Part shown: piece by piece, positions 26,709-35,838 of the stretch
How positions within the stretch are numbered: position 1 is the first letter of the stretch
Layout: each line of letters opens with the position of its first letter
Assembly (NCBI RefSeq): GCF_905397275.1
Contig: NZ_CAJPUY010000007.1
Coordinates: 1-64,000, forward strand
Length of the DNA stretch: 64,000 nucleotides
Reading direction: 5' to 3'
Source: Cupriavidus yeoncheonensis
GTDB taxonomy: Bacteria; Pseudomonadota; Gammaproteobacteria; Burkholderiales; Burkholderiaceae
Notes under the pieces: model-generated
What the model saw: the letters and a program-made list of their open reading frames with translations, nothing else
What the model was told of the DNA's origin: nothing
Database searches by the model: none
Program-made: the position numbers and the translations under genes

Positions 26709-29700
26709 TTATGGACCTTGGGTCACTGGCTCGGAGTCGGCCAGGTAGGCATCGAGCGGCACCGGCCGCCCGATGGCGTAGCCCTGGGCGTAGTCCACGC
26801 CGATCGCGCGCAGCGCGTTCAGCGTGCGCTCGTCTTCCACCCATTCGGCCACCGTCCGCACGCCCAGCCGGTGGCCGATGTCGTTGATGGAGCTGACGAT
26901 CTCGCGGTCGACCATGTTGTCGGCCAGGTTGCGGATAAAGCTGCCGTCGATCTTGAGGTAGTCCACCGGAAACTGCTTGAGGTAGGCAAACGACGACAGG
27001 CCGGAGCCGAAATCGTCGAGCGCCACCGTGCAGCCGGCGCGCCGCATTTCCGTCACCACGCGGTTGGCGGCGGCCATGTTGTTGATCAGCGCGGTTTCCG
27101 TGATCTCGAGCCGGATGCGGTTCGCGGGCAGGGCGGACTGCTCCAGCTCGGTATGCAGGAAAGGCAGCAGGAAAGGCTCGCCCAGCGAGTTGGCCGACAG
27201 GTTGACCGACACCGACAGGCCGGGCACCGCGCACAGCCGCGCGCCGTATTCGCGCAGCACGTTGCGGATCACCCAGCGGTCGACGTGCCCCATCAGGTCA
27301 TAGCGCTCCGCGGCCGGGATGAAGGCGCCGGGCATGATCATCTCGCCGTCCTCGTCGACCATGCGCACCAGGATCTCGATATGGCGTTCCCCGCGGCTGT
27401 CGCCGGGCCTTTGCTGCAGCGCGCGGATCTCCTGCGCGAACAGCCGGAAGTGGTTGCCCTCCAGCGCCGAGTGGATGCCCGCGGCCACTTCGAGTTCGCG
27501 ATGGTGGCGCCGCGCATCGCTTTCGTCGCGGCGATAGACCGACACGCGGCTGCGCCCGGCCGCCTTGGCGGCGTAGCAGGCCACGTCGGCGCGGCTCATC
27601 AGCTCGCCGACCGGCGGCACGTCCTGGTCGATGGCGGCAATGCCGATGCTGGCGCCCACGTCGTACACGCGGCCGTCCCACGGGAAGCGCCGGCTGCGGA
27701 TGGCGTCGATCACGCCCTGGCCGATGGCCTCGGCCTGGTCGACCGTGCAGTCCTTGAGCAGCAGCCCGAACTCGTCGCCGCCGAGCCGCGCGAGCAGGTC
27801 GTCGGCGCGCACATGGTTGCGGATCAGGTAGCCCAGCTCGCGCAGCAGGATGTCGCCGGCGCCGTGGCCGGCGGTGTCGTTGACGATCTTGAAGCGGTCC
27901 AAGTCGATGAAGCACAGCGCGCCGCGGTGGCCCTGCGTGCGCGCGGCGTCGCAGGCCTCGCGCAGCCGCTTTTCGAACCAGGTGCGGTTGGGCAGCCCGG
28001 TGAGCGCGTCGTGCATGGCGGAATGGGCCAGCTCGCGCTGCATCGCGCGTGCCGTGGTGATGTCCTGGAACACCAGCACCGCACCCAGCACATCGCCCGA
28101 CGCGGTAAGCACCGGGGCGGCGGAATCCTGCACGTCGTGGCGCTCGCCGGTCAGGCTCTGCAGCACCGCGCCCTCCTGCAGGTAGGCCGGCGTGAGCGTC
28201 TGCAGGCAGGCCTCGACCGGGCTCGGGATGGGCAGTCCGGTGATTTCGTCGACGATGCGGAACACGCGCTCCAGCGGCAGGCCGCTCGCGCTGGCCATGC
28301 TCCAGCCCGTGAGCTGTTCCGCAATCGGGTTCATGAAGGTCACCCGGATGGCGGCGTCGGTGCAGATCACCGCATCGCCGATCGACTGCAGCGTGATGTG
28401 CAGGCGCTCCTTTTCCTCGAACAGCGCCTCGGTCAGGCGGCGTTGCTCGGTGATGTCCCAGTTCGTACCCACCAGCGCATGCGCGGTGCCGTCGTCATGG
28501 CGCGTGACATTGGCCATGGCGCGCACGTGGCGCACGTCGCCATCGGGCCGCACCACGCGGTATTCGGTGTCGAACGGCTGTTCGCCGCGGATGGCCTTGC
28601 GCATCTCGCCGTTCACGCGCGCCACGTCCTCGGGATGGAGCATGGCAATCCACTGCGCGATCCCCGGCGCGCCGTGCGTGGCCTCGGTGCCGTGCAGCGC
28701 GTGCATGCGGGCATCCCAGGTGATGCCGGAACTGGTGAAATCCCATTCCCAGATGCCCACGCCGCCGGCTTCCACCGCGAGCTGGGTGCGGCGCGAGAGC
28801 TGTTCGAACTGCTCCTGCGCGAGCTTGCGCGAGTGGATATCCTCGATCTGCGCGATGAAATGCAGCGGGTTCCGGCTTTGCTGGTCGCGCACCAGCGACA
28901 CCGCCAGGAGGGCCCAGCGGTACTCGCCGTCCTGGTGCAGGAAGCGCTTCTCCATGCGGTAGGACTCGATCTCTCCGGCCAGCAGTCGTCGCACCTGGCG
29001 CAGGTCGGCGTCCAGGTCGTCGGGGTGGGTGATGTCCTGGAAGCGCTGCTGGTGCAGCACCGCCGGGCTGTAGCCCAGCAGGTCCGTCAGGGCGCGGTTC
29101 ACGGTCTGCCAGCGGCCGTCCAGCCCGGTCAGCGCCATGCCGATGGCCGAGTGCTCCATGGCCAGGCGGAAGCGCTGGTCGCTGCTGTGCAGGCTGGCGC
29201 GGCCGTGGCGGTTCTGCTCGGCCAGGTAGGCGATGCAGACCGGGAACACCATGATCAGCGCCGCCGACAGCGGCACCGACTGCTGCACCTGCGCCGCCAC
29301 CGCGGCCAGCTCCATGGTCAGAGTGGCCAGCAGCGTCAGCAGCGCCGTGCCGAACGGGTTGGCGAACATGGCCGCGAGCACCAGCGGCAGCGACATGGCG
29401 ACGAACGGATCGTGGCCCTGCCACAGCGCGAACACACCGATGGCCAGGCACAGCGCGAGCAGGCCGGCCTGCGGCAACAGCATGCGCCGCGCGAAGGTCG
29501 CGCGTTCGCGTGCCGCGCTGATGGTCAGCGCCAGCGGCAGCAGGACCACCATGCCAAGCGCGCCCGCCTGCCACCAGGTCCACCAGATGCTGGCAAAGCG
29601 CGTGCCGGCGACCCAGGTCAGCGCCGCCGCGCCGGCCGTGGCACCCAGTGCCGGCCCCAGCACGCAGGCCACGCCGAGCGTGAGCGCGAAGTTGCCGAGC

Positions 29701-30077
29701 GGGCCCAGGCGCTCCGCGCTTGCATGCGCCGAGACAAAGCGCAGCAGCCGTGCCGACCAGGCGACCTCGAACAGGTTCGCGCCGGACAGCAGCACGGCGG
29801 TGTCCAGGCCGTCCAGAAACAGGAAGTTGGCGGCCAGGTTGGCGCAGACCATGCTGGCAAGCAGCCACGGCGCCTCGGCGCGCGGACGGTGCAGCAGCAG
29901 GCCCAGGCAAAAGGCGTTGGGCAGCCACAGCGTGGCCACGCTGCCGGGCAGGCGCGCCAGCCAGATGCCCAGCGCGGCCAGGGCGAAGTAGCCCATGCCG
30001 CAGATCAGCATGGGCAGCCAGCGGCGCAGCGGGGCGCCAATGGAAGGAGCGGCCGTATCGACCGTGTCGGGCGTCAT
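26709..30077 (-). CDS. MASE1-PAS-GGDEF-EAL cyclic-di-GMP turnover protein
   Basis: A 1122-residue membrane protein that makes and/or breaks cyclic di-GMP. Residues about 20-290 form a MASE1 sensor with 8-10 membrane helices. Three PAS/PAC units follow, starting near 296, 425 and 562 (the last with LQSIGDAVICTDAAIRVTF). The GGDEF domain has an intact RLGGDEFG near residue 764. The EAL domain at about 866-1110 has EILVRM in place of EALVRL, ITETALINN, ALDDFGSGLSSFAYL and DYLKIDGSFI, so its metal-binding residues look complete. An in-frame TTG at 30110 precedes the chosen ATG. Both domains may be active; the net output is unknown. It is transcribed away from the cytochrome c gene. Confidence 0.92.
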   Translation of the reverse strand: MTPDTVDTAAPSIGAPLRRWLPMLICGMGYFALAALGIWLARLPGSVATLWLPNAFCLGLLLHRPRAEAPWLLASMVCANLAANFLFLDGLDTAVLLSGANLFEVAWSARLLRFVSAHASAERLGPLGNFALTLGVACVLGPALGATAGAAALTWVAGTRFASIWWTWWQAGALGMVVLLPLALTISAARERATFARRMLLPQAGLLALCLAIGVFALWQGHDPFVAMSLPLVLAAMFANPFGTALLTLLATLTMELAAVAAQVQQSVPLSAALIMVFPVCIAYLAEQNRHGRASLHSSDQRFRLAMEHSAIGMALTGLDGRWQTVNRALTDLLGYSPAVLHQQRFQDITHPDDLDADLRQVRRLLAGEIESYRMEKRFLHQDGEYRWALLAVSLVRDQQSRNPLHFIAQIEDIHSRKLAQEQFEQLSRRTQLAVEAGGVGIWEWDFTSSGITWDARMHALHGTEATHGAPGIAQWIAMLHPEDVARVNGEMRKAIRGEQPFDTEYRVVRPDGDVRHVRAMANVTRHDDGTAHALVGTNWDITEQRRLTEALFEEKERLHITLQSIGDAVICTDAAIRVTFMNPIAEQLTGWSMASASGLPLERVFRIVDEITGLPIPSPVEACLQTLTPAYLQEGAVLQSLTGERHDVQDSAAPVLTASGDVLGAVLVFQDITTARAMQRELAHSAMHDALTGLPNRTWFEKRLREACDAARTQGHRGALCFIDLDRFKIVNDTAGHGAGDILLRELGYLIRNHVRADDLLARLGGDEFGLLLKDCTVDQAEAIGQGVIDAIRSRRFPWDGRVYDVGASIGIAAIDQDVPPVGELMSRADVACYAAKAAGRSRVSVYRRDESDARRHHRELEVAAGIHSALEGNHFRLFAQEIRALQQRPGDSRGERHIEILVRMVDEDGEMIMPGAFIPAAERYDLMGHVDRWVIRNVLREYGARLCAVPGLSVSVNLSANSLGEPFLLPFLHTELEQSALPANRIRLEITETALINNMAAANRVVTEMRRAGCTVALDDFGSGLSSFAYLKQFPVDYLKIDGSFIRNLADNMVDREIVSSINDIGHRLGVRTVAEWVEDERTLNALRAIGVDYAQGYAIGRPVPLDAYLADSEPVTQGP

Positions 30078-30358
30078 GGACGGTTCTGGCAGGCAGGAAC
30101 GTGGGTTCAACGTCGCCAGGGCGGACCGTGCCCCAGCGTAGCGTCACTTTATCGGTTCGGGTACGCCGGCACGCCGGAGACAGCAGCCAGGTACCGTGCC
30201 TGTTGCCACTGGTGCTGGCGCAACTTTTTTGGTATGGCGCTGCCGCCGCGCGGTCCTGGCCAAGTGTGCCTTTCCCCACAGACACGGCCATGCCGCTCCC
30301 TGCACTCTGAAACATCCGCGCCGCATGGGCGACGCGATGTCCGCACGGGGGAAGCAGC

Positions 30359-31243
30359 ATGGCTCGTTATCTGCGAGTGGCGGCATGGTCGCTGGCCGGC
30401 GTGGTCGTGGCTGCGGCCGGGGTCGTCTATGGCGCCATGCTGATCGGCGACCAGAAGGCCGGGCGCACGATTGACGTCAGGGTCGCGCCGGTTGCCTATC
30501 GCGACGATGCCGGCAGCATTGCGCTTGGCAAGTACCTGTTCGAATCGCGCGGCTGCATGGAATGCCATGGCGCCGCCGCCGGCGGGCGCCAGGTGTTCGA
30601 TGACCCCGCCGGCCTGCAGGTGCGCGCCCCCGACCTGACGCCCGGCAATGCCGAGATCGCCCGCTACCAGCCGATCGACTGGGTCCGCAGCATCCGCCAC
30701 GGTATCGGCCCATCGGGCCGGCCGCTGCTGATCATGCCCAGCGAAGACTACAACCGGCTCAGCGACGACGACCTGGCCGCGCTGGTGGCGTACCTGCGCA
30801 GCCTGCCCCCGGGCCTTGGCGCGCCCGCCGACATCCGCATGCCGTGGTTCGTGCGCGCCATGTATGGGGCGGGCTTTATCCGCGATGCGGCTTCCAAGAT
30901 CGACCACAAGCTGCCGCCATCGCCGGCGATGGTGCCGTCGGTGACGGCGCAGTACGGCGGCTACGTGGCCAATGCCTGCCAGGGGTGCCACCGCGCGGAC
31001 CTGCGCGGCGGCAAGATTCCCGGCGCGCCGCCCGACTGGCCACCCGCGGCGGACCTGCGGCCCGTTTCCGGCGGCGCCATGGCGCGCTATGGCCAGGCCG
31101 CCGCCTTCATCGCCATGATGCGCAGCGGCAAGCGGCCCGACGGATCGGCCATCAGCAGCGTGATGCCGTTCGATTCCTTCGGCCGCATGAACGACACCGA
31201 CCTGACCGCGCTCTACCTGTACCTGGCCGGCCTGCGCAGCTGA
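30359..31243 (+). CDS. Membrane-anchored dihaem cytochrome c
   Basis: A 294-residue protein with an uncleaved-looking N-terminal helix (residues 8-30) and two c-type haem motifs: CMECH near residue 65 and CQGCH near 206. MPSEDYNRLSDDDLAALVAYL and MPFDSFGRMNDTDLTALYLYL are the usual C-terminal helices of class I cytochrome domains and contain the axial methionine candidates. It likely acts in the periplasm as an electron carrier. Similar dihaem cytochromes accompany isoquinoline-1-oxidoreductase-type molybdenum enzymes, which are encoded 1.3 kb further on in the same direction, so it may accept their electrons. The ribosome site is GGGGGAAG. Confidence 0.85.
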   Translation: MARYLRVAAWSLAGVVVAAAGVVYGAMLIGDQKAGRTIDVRVAPVAYRDDAGSIALGKYLFESRGCMECHGAAAGGRQVFDDPAGLQVRAPDLTPGNAEIARYQPIDWVRSIRHGIGPSGRPLLIMPSEDYNRLSDDDLAALVAYLRSLPPGLGAPADIRMPWFVRAMYGAGFIRDAASKIDHKLPPSPAMVPSVTAQYGGYVANACQGCHRADLRGGKIPGAPPDWPPAADLRPVSGGAMARYGQAAAFIAMMRSGKRPDGSAISSVMPFDSFGRMNDTDLTALYLYLAGLRS

Positions 31244-31247
31244 GGCG

Positions 31248-32426
31248 TCAGCCTTGCCGGCGCGCCAGGCGCCGGCCGGCCGCGATGCCGGGCAGTTCGA
31301 CCCAGCGGTGCAGCAGCATGGCCAGGAACAATGCCAGCACGGCATCGATGGCGAAGCGCGTCAGTTGCATGCCGTACTGGTCCGGCGCCAGTTCGGGCAT
31401 CAGCCGCTTGACGCCCTCGATCACGGTAGGGTGGACCAGGTAGAGGGCGTACGACAGCTCGCCCAGCCATACCAGCGCACGCGGGACGCGCAGCAGGCCG
31501 GTGTGCTCGGCCGCGACCGCGCCCGCCAGCAGCGCGGCGGCGGGAAGCCCGCGGCCCGCCAGGCTGAAATCCGGTCCGACGAGCGGCAGCGATGCCAGGA
31601 ACCCGCCGATGCCGATGGCCAGCATCGTCCACGCCGCGCCGCGCGTCAGCAGGTGGCGCCAGCGCGCATAGGCCCACGCCAGCAGGCAGCCGAGCAGGAA
31701 CTCCAGCACCAGCGGATTGCTCGCCATCGCCACCCACGGCGACACGAATGGATTGCCCTGCGCGGGGTCCATGACGGGCGCGCCAAAGCGCCACCACGGC
31801 AGCGCCAGCGTGAACACGGCGAACAGCGCCAGCACCACCCACAGCGCGCGCCGGCCAGCGAGCCACAGTCCGAGCGCGAAGGCGCCGTAGAACGCGATCT
31901 CGTAGTTGAGCGACCAGCCCACGTACAAGGCGGGATAGCCGTAGTAGGGCGCATGGTCCGCGCTGGTCGGCACGAAGGCGAGCGATGCCGCGAATACTGC
32001 GGGCGTCACCGGGTTCAGCAGCAGCGCGTGGATGGCCGACATGGTCCAGTACGGCGGCGCCAGCCGGCAGCAGCGGCGGATCACGAAGCTCAGCGGCGCT
32101 TCGGGCCGCGGCCGCGCCAGCACCGCCACCCACGCAATGATGAAGCCGCTGATGACGAAGAACACATCCACGCCGACATGGCCGCGCTTGATGACGTTGG
32201 CGGTGATCCACGCGAGCACGGGCGTCTGCTCCGTGCCCAGTGTCAGGCCGGAGTGGTACAGCACGACATACGCTGCAGCCAGCCCGCGCAGGGCCTGGAT
32301 GCTGTCGAGTGTCGCGATGTCGCGTCCGCGGGATTCTGGAATAGTCGGTGTCACTGTTGCTGCCGTGGCTGGCGATGAGCCCTGATCTCCTGACTGACCG
32401 TGCCGGCTTGCACAAAGTTCGTGCAT
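31248..32426 (-). CDS. Membrane acyltransferase (Acyl_transf_3/OafA family)
   Basis: A 392-residue membrane protein with about ten helices. Family motifs visible are LDSIQALRGLAAAYVVLYH (catalytic-type histidine at the end), GHVGVDVFFVISGFIIAW, FVIRRCCRLAPPYW (the R-rich R/KxxRI-type motif), and the C-terminal LGELSYALYLVHPTVIEG. Such enzymes acylate sugars or lipids on the cell envelope; the substrate is unknown. The gene is inserted, in opposite direction, between the cytochrome c gene and the molybdenum-enzyme genes, and converges with the former (5-base gap). The first ~35 residues before LDSIQALRG are non-conserved, so the start may be further downstream. Confidence 0.85.
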   Translation of the reverse strand: MHELCASRHGQSGDQGSSPATAATVTPTIPESRGRDIATLDSIQALRGLAAAYVVLYHSGLTLGTEQTPVLAWITANVIKRGHVGVDVFFVISGFIIAWVAVLARPRPEAPLSFVIRRCCRLAPPYWTMSAIHALLLNPVTPAVFAASLAFVPTSADHAPYYGYPALYVGWSLNYEIAFYGAFALGLWLAGRRALWVVLALFAVFTLALPWWRFGAPVMDPAQGNPFVSPWVAMASNPLVLEFLLGCLLAWAYARWRHLLTRGAAWTMLAIGIGGFLASLPLVGPDFSLAGRGLPAAALLAGAVAAEHTGLLRVPRALVWLGELSYALYLVHPTVIEGVKRLMPELAPDQYGMQLTRFAIDAVLALFLAMLLHRWVELPGIAAGRRLARRQG

Positions 32427-32562
32427 CTCGCTCGCACGGCGTACACCGCCGGCAAGGTGACTGGAATTGCACTATGCTCATTTGTCCGCGGCGGCCGGTC
32501 AATGGCATGGCTGCGACGCGTGAACAGGAGCAACGGGCAACGTACCCAAGGAGTGTCCCCGC

Positions 32563-33021
32563 ATGACTACCCTCAACATCAACGGCAAGGCGCAGGAAGT
32601 CGACGTGGATCCGTCCACGCCGCTGCTGTGGGCCTTGCGCGACAACCTTGACCTGACCGGGACCAAATTCGGCTGCGGCATGGCCGCGTGCGGCGCCTGC
32701 ACGGTCCATAGCAACGGCCAGGCCACGCGCAGCTGCGTGACGCCGATCTCGGCGGCGGCCGGTGCGCGCATCACCACCATCGAGGGCGTGAATGCCGACA
32801 AGGTCGGCCGCGCGGTGCTCGACGCGTGGATCAAGCATGACGTGGCCCAGTGCGGCTATTGCCAGAACGGGCAGGTGATGAGCGCGGTGGGGCTGCTGCG
32901 CACCAAGCCCCGGCCTACCGATGCCGACATCGACCAGGCCATGGCCGGCAACCTGTGCCGCTGCGGCACCTACCAGCGCATCCGGGCCGCGATCAAGGAC
33001 GCGGCCCGCGCGCTGGCCTGA
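32563..33021 (+). CDS. 2Fe-2S subunit of an isoquinoline-1-oxidoreductase-type molybdenum hydroxylase
   Basis: A 152-residue two-cluster ferredoxin-like subunit of the xanthine oxidase family. Cys38, Cys43, Cys46 and Cys58 form the plant-type 2Fe-2S site ([12 protein letters not shown]). The C-terminal domain has [12 protein letters not shown] and [11 protein letters not shown] for the second cluster. It passes electrons from the molybdenum cofactor subunit encoded directly downstream to an acceptor, perhaps the cytochrome c at 30.4 kb. There is a gap of 15 bases to the next start codon, so the pair forms an operon. No separate FAD subunit is seen, as is typical for the IorAB type. Confidence 0.92.
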   Translation: MTTLNINGKAQEVDVDPSTPLLWALRDNLDLTGTKFGCGMAACGACTVHSNGQATRSCVTPISAAAGARITTIEGVNADKVGRAVLDAWIKHDVAQCGYCQNGQVMSAVGLLRTKPRPTDADIDQAMAGNLCRCGTYQRIRAAIKDAARALA

Positions 33022-33036
33022 GCGGAGGTGCCTGAG

Positions 33037-35298
33037 ATGCGTATTCGTGGACTCGAGGCCCTGGCCGGCGCAAAGGCGCAGGGCGGCAATACCGACAGCA
33101 TCGGCGACACCGGCGTGGCGACGCTGGATCGCCGCAGCTTTCTCAAGCTGACCGGCCTGGCCGGCGGCGGCCTGGCGCTGGGCATGGTGCCCGTCGCGCA
33201 GGCACAGGAAGGCGGCGCACCGAAGGCGCCGCCATCGGCGCCGCAGGCGTTCCTGGTGATCGCGCCGGACAACACGGTGACGATCGCGGTGAACCGTCTG
33301 GAATTCGGCCAGGGCGTGCACACCGCGCTGCCCATGGCGCTGGCCGAGGAGCTGGACGTGGATTGGCGCAACGTGCGCGCCGCGCTGGCCCCCGCCGGCG
33401 ATCCGTACAAGGACCCCGGCTTCGGCATGCAGATCACCGGCGGCTCGACGGCCATCAACCATTCGTTCCAGCAGTACCGCGAACTCGGTGCGCGCGCCCG
33501 CGCCATGCTGGTCGCCGCGGCGGCGCAGCAATGGCAGGTCGATCCTGCCAGCTGCAAGGTCGAGCAGGGCGTGGTGACCTTGGGCAGCCGGCGTGCCACG
33601 TTCGGCGAACTGGCGCCGGCGGCCATGGCGCTGCCGGTGCCGCAGCAGGTGCGCCTGAAGGATCCTTCGCAGTTCCGGCTGGTGGGCAAGCCCACGCCGC
33701 GGCTCGATGCGCGCAGCAAGCTCGAGGGCAAGCCCGCGTTCGGCATCGACACGCGCGTGAAGGACATGATGGTGGCCGTGGTGGCGCGTCCGCCGCGCTT
33801 TGGCGGCAAGGTCAAGTCGTTCAATGCCGACAAGGCACGCGCGATCAAGGGCGTGAGCGACGTGATGCTGGTGCCCGTGGACCGCGGCGGCACCGGCGTG
33901 GCCGTGGTGGCCGACGGTTACTGGCCGGCCAGGCAGGCACGCGAGGCACTGCAGATCGAGTGGGAAGACACCGGCTCGAAGGTGTCGTCGCAGGCGCTAT
34001 TCGACGAATACGCGAAACTGGCCACGCAGCCCGGCACCGTGGCGCGCGCCGGGGAGGGGGATATCGCCGCGGCCGTGAACGGCGCGCCGCGCAAGATCGA
34101 AGCCGAATACCGGTTCCCTTACCTCGCCCACGCGCCGATGGAGCCGCTGAACTGCACGCTGCAGCCCGAGGTGGTCGGCAGCAAGGTTCAGTCGGTCAAG
34201 GTGTGGGTCGGGTCACAGTTCCAGACCGTCGACCAGGCCGCCGTTGCGCGCGTGTTCGAACTGAGCCCCGACAAGGTCGCGCTCAACACCATGATGGCGG
34301 GCGGCGGCTTTGGCCGCCGCGCGGTGCCCACGTCGGACTACCTGGTGGAAGCCGCCAATGTGCTGCGCGCCTGGGTCGCCGACGGCCACACCGAACCCAT
34401 CAAGGTGATCTGGAGCCGCGAGGACGACATCCGCGGCGGCTACTACCGTCCGCTGCATGTGCACCGCGCCCGCATCGGCCTGGATGCGCAGGGCAAGGTG
34501 GTGGGCTGGCAGCACACCATTGTCGGCCAGTCGATCCTGAAGGGCACGCCGTTCGAGCCGTTCATGGTGAAGAACGGGGTGGACGCGACCATGACCGAGG
34601 GCCTGCTCGAAAACGACTACAACCTGCCGATGCAGCTCTCGGTGCACCACCCGCAGGTCGATGTGCCGGTGCTGTGGTGGCGCTCGGTCGGCAATACGCA
34701 CACCGCATACGTCAAGGAAACGCTGGTCGACGAAATGGCCGCGGCGGCGAAGCAGGACCCGGTGGCCTACCGCCTGGCGCGGCTGGACGAGAGCAAGCAC
34801 GTGCGCCATCGCGCCGCATTGCAGCTTGCGGTGGAGAAGTCCGGCTACGGCAAGCGCAAGCTGCCCAAGGGTCATGCCTGGGGCGTGGCGGTGCATGAGT
34901 CGTTCAGCTCGGTAGTGGCCCATGTGGCCGAGGTCTCGCTGGTCAAGGGCCAGCCGCGCGTGCACCGCGTCACCGCGGGCGTGCATGCCAACCGCGTGGT
35001 CAACCCGCTGTCGGCCGAGGCGCAGATCCAGGGCGCGTGCATCTTCGGGCTGGCGATGACGCGGCCCGGGTTTGCCATCGAGATCGAGAACGGCGTGGTG
35101 AAGAACAGCAACTTCCCTGACTACCCGCCGCCGCGGATCACCGACGCGCCGGTGGTCGACGTGTTCTTCGTGCCGTCGCAGGATCCGCCCACGGGTCTTG
35201 GCGAACCGGGCGTGCCGCCGATTGCCCCGGCGGTCGCCAATGCGCTGTTCGTGCTGACAGGCAAGCGGCAGCGCCAGTTGCCGTTCGTGCTGGCCTGA
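33037..35298 (+). CDS. Molybdopterin-binding subunit of an isoquinoline-1-oxidoreductase-type enzyme
   Basis: A 753-residue catalytic subunit of the single-polypeptide IorB type (aldehyde oxidase/xanthine dehydrogenase superfamily). A twin-arginine-like signal (DRRSFLKLTGLAGGGLALG, near residues 28-46) indicates export, folded with cofactor, to the periplasm. Conserved parts include RLEFGQGVHTALPMALAEEL, AHAPMEPLNCT, MAGGGFGRRAVPTSDYL, WWRSVGNTHTAYVKE, and the C-terminal GLGEPGVPPIAPAVANALF, which holds the catalytic glutamate. It hydroxylates an N-heterocycle or oxidises an aldehyde; the substrate cannot be told from sequence. The ATG at 33037 is preferred over a GTG nine bases earlier because of the GGAGG site. 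Confidence 0.9.
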   Translation: MRIRGLEALAGAKAQGGNTDSIGDTGVATLDRRSFLKLTGLAGGGLALGMVPVAQAQEGGAPKAPPSAPQAFLVIAPDNTVTIAVNRLEFGQGVHTALPMALAEELDVDWRNVRAALAPAGDPYKDPGFGMQITGGSTAINHSFQQYRELGARARAMLVAAAAQQWQVDPASCKVEQGVVTLGSRRATFGELAPAAMALPVPQQVRLKDPSQFRLVGKPTPRLDARSKLEGKPAFGIDTRVKDMMVAVVARPPRFGGKVKSFNADKARAIKGVSDVMLVPVDRGGTGVAVVADGYWPARQAREALQIEWEDTGSKVSSQALFDEYAKLATQPGTVARAGEGDIAAAVNGAPRKIEAEYRFPYLAHAPMEPLNCTLQPEVVGSKVQSVKVWVGSQFQTVDQAAVARVFELSPDKVALNTMMAGGGFGRRAVPTSDYLVEAANVLRAWVADGHTEPIKVIWSREDDIRGGYYRPLHVHRARIGLDAQGKVVGWQHTIVGQSILKGTPFEPFMVKNGVDATMTEGLLENDYNLPMQLSVHHPQVDVPVLWWRSVGNTHTAYVKETLVDEMAAAAKQDPVAYRLARLDESKHVRHRAALQLAVEKSGYGKRKLPKGHAWGVAVHESFSSVVAHVAEVSLVKGQPRVHRVTAGVHANRVVNPLSAEAQIQGACIFGLAMTRPGFAIEIENGVVKNSNFPDYPPPRITDAPVVDVFFVPSQDPPTGLGEPGVPPIAPAVANALFVLTGKRQRQLPFVLA

Positions 35299-35516
35299 CC
35301 CGCCACCCCCGCGCCGGAGGTGCATGCCGCCTCCGGCGCTGCACGGTTGCAGGCCAACACCAGCGGCGCCGGCGGCGCATCACCCGTCTGCGGGCCTGAC
35401 GGCTGCGTGTTGTAATCGCGCAGCCGGGGGCGGGCCCTATTGCCTTTGCCGCCCGGCCCGCGTAGAACGTGAAAAAAAGCCAGGGCGGCGCCTGCCCGAC
35501 GAACCGAGGTGTGTCC

Positions 35517-35804
35517 ATGGAGACCCAGGAAAGCGCGCTGACCATGGCGCTGATGACCGAACCCGCACGCGTGAAGATCTGCCGGGCCTTGCTGCAGGCC
35601 GGCGAAGAGGGGCTGCCCGCGTCCGACCTCGCGCAACTGGCCGGGCTGCCCATCAAGCGCGCCGGCCACCTGTTCGAGGAAATGCTACAGGCCAACGTGG
35701 TCACGCTGGCCATCCGCGACCGCCGGGTCTGCTACGTGCTCAAGGCGAGGCTGGCAGTCACCGAAGCGCTCGGCTACATCGACGCCAGCGGGCTGGCCGA
35801 CTGA
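35517..35804 (+). CDS. Small winged-helix (ArsR-like) transcriptional regulator
   Basis: A 95-residue cytosolic protein, METQESALTMALMTEPARVK at the start, with a helix-turn-helix resembling ArsR regulators: RVKICRALLQAG, LPASDLAQLAGLPIKRAGHL (recognition helix), and a wing-like VVTLAIRDRRVCYVLK. The metal-binding ELCVCDL motif of classic ArsR is absent, so any effector is unknown. The frame is open upstream, but the ATG at 35517 gives the sensible N-terminus. It lies about 220 bases after the molybdenum enzyme and converges with the MltF-like gene. Confidence 0.7.
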   Translation: METQESALTMALMTEPARVKICRALLQAGEEGLPASDLAQLAGLPIKRAGHLFEEMLQANVVTLAIRDRRVCYVLKARLAVTEALGYIDASGLAD

Positions 35805-35838
35805 ACCCGCTTGCGGCGGACCGGTCCCGCGCTGTGGG

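Noticed and set aside
26643..30443. A 1266-codon open frame on the plus strand
   Set aside because: It is antisense to the GGDEF-EAL gene, very rich in Arg, Gln, His and Ala, and has no motif. High-GC coding DNA often leaves such shadows.
31213..33531. A 772-codon minus-strand frame spanning acyltransferase and molybdenum-enzyme genes
   Set aside because: It is a shadow frame: it crosses two well-supported genes in other frames and shows no domain.
33363..34898. A 511-codon plus-strand frame inside the molybdopterin subunit gene
   Set aside because: It is an out-of-frame shadow of the real gene with Arg/Gly-rich composition.
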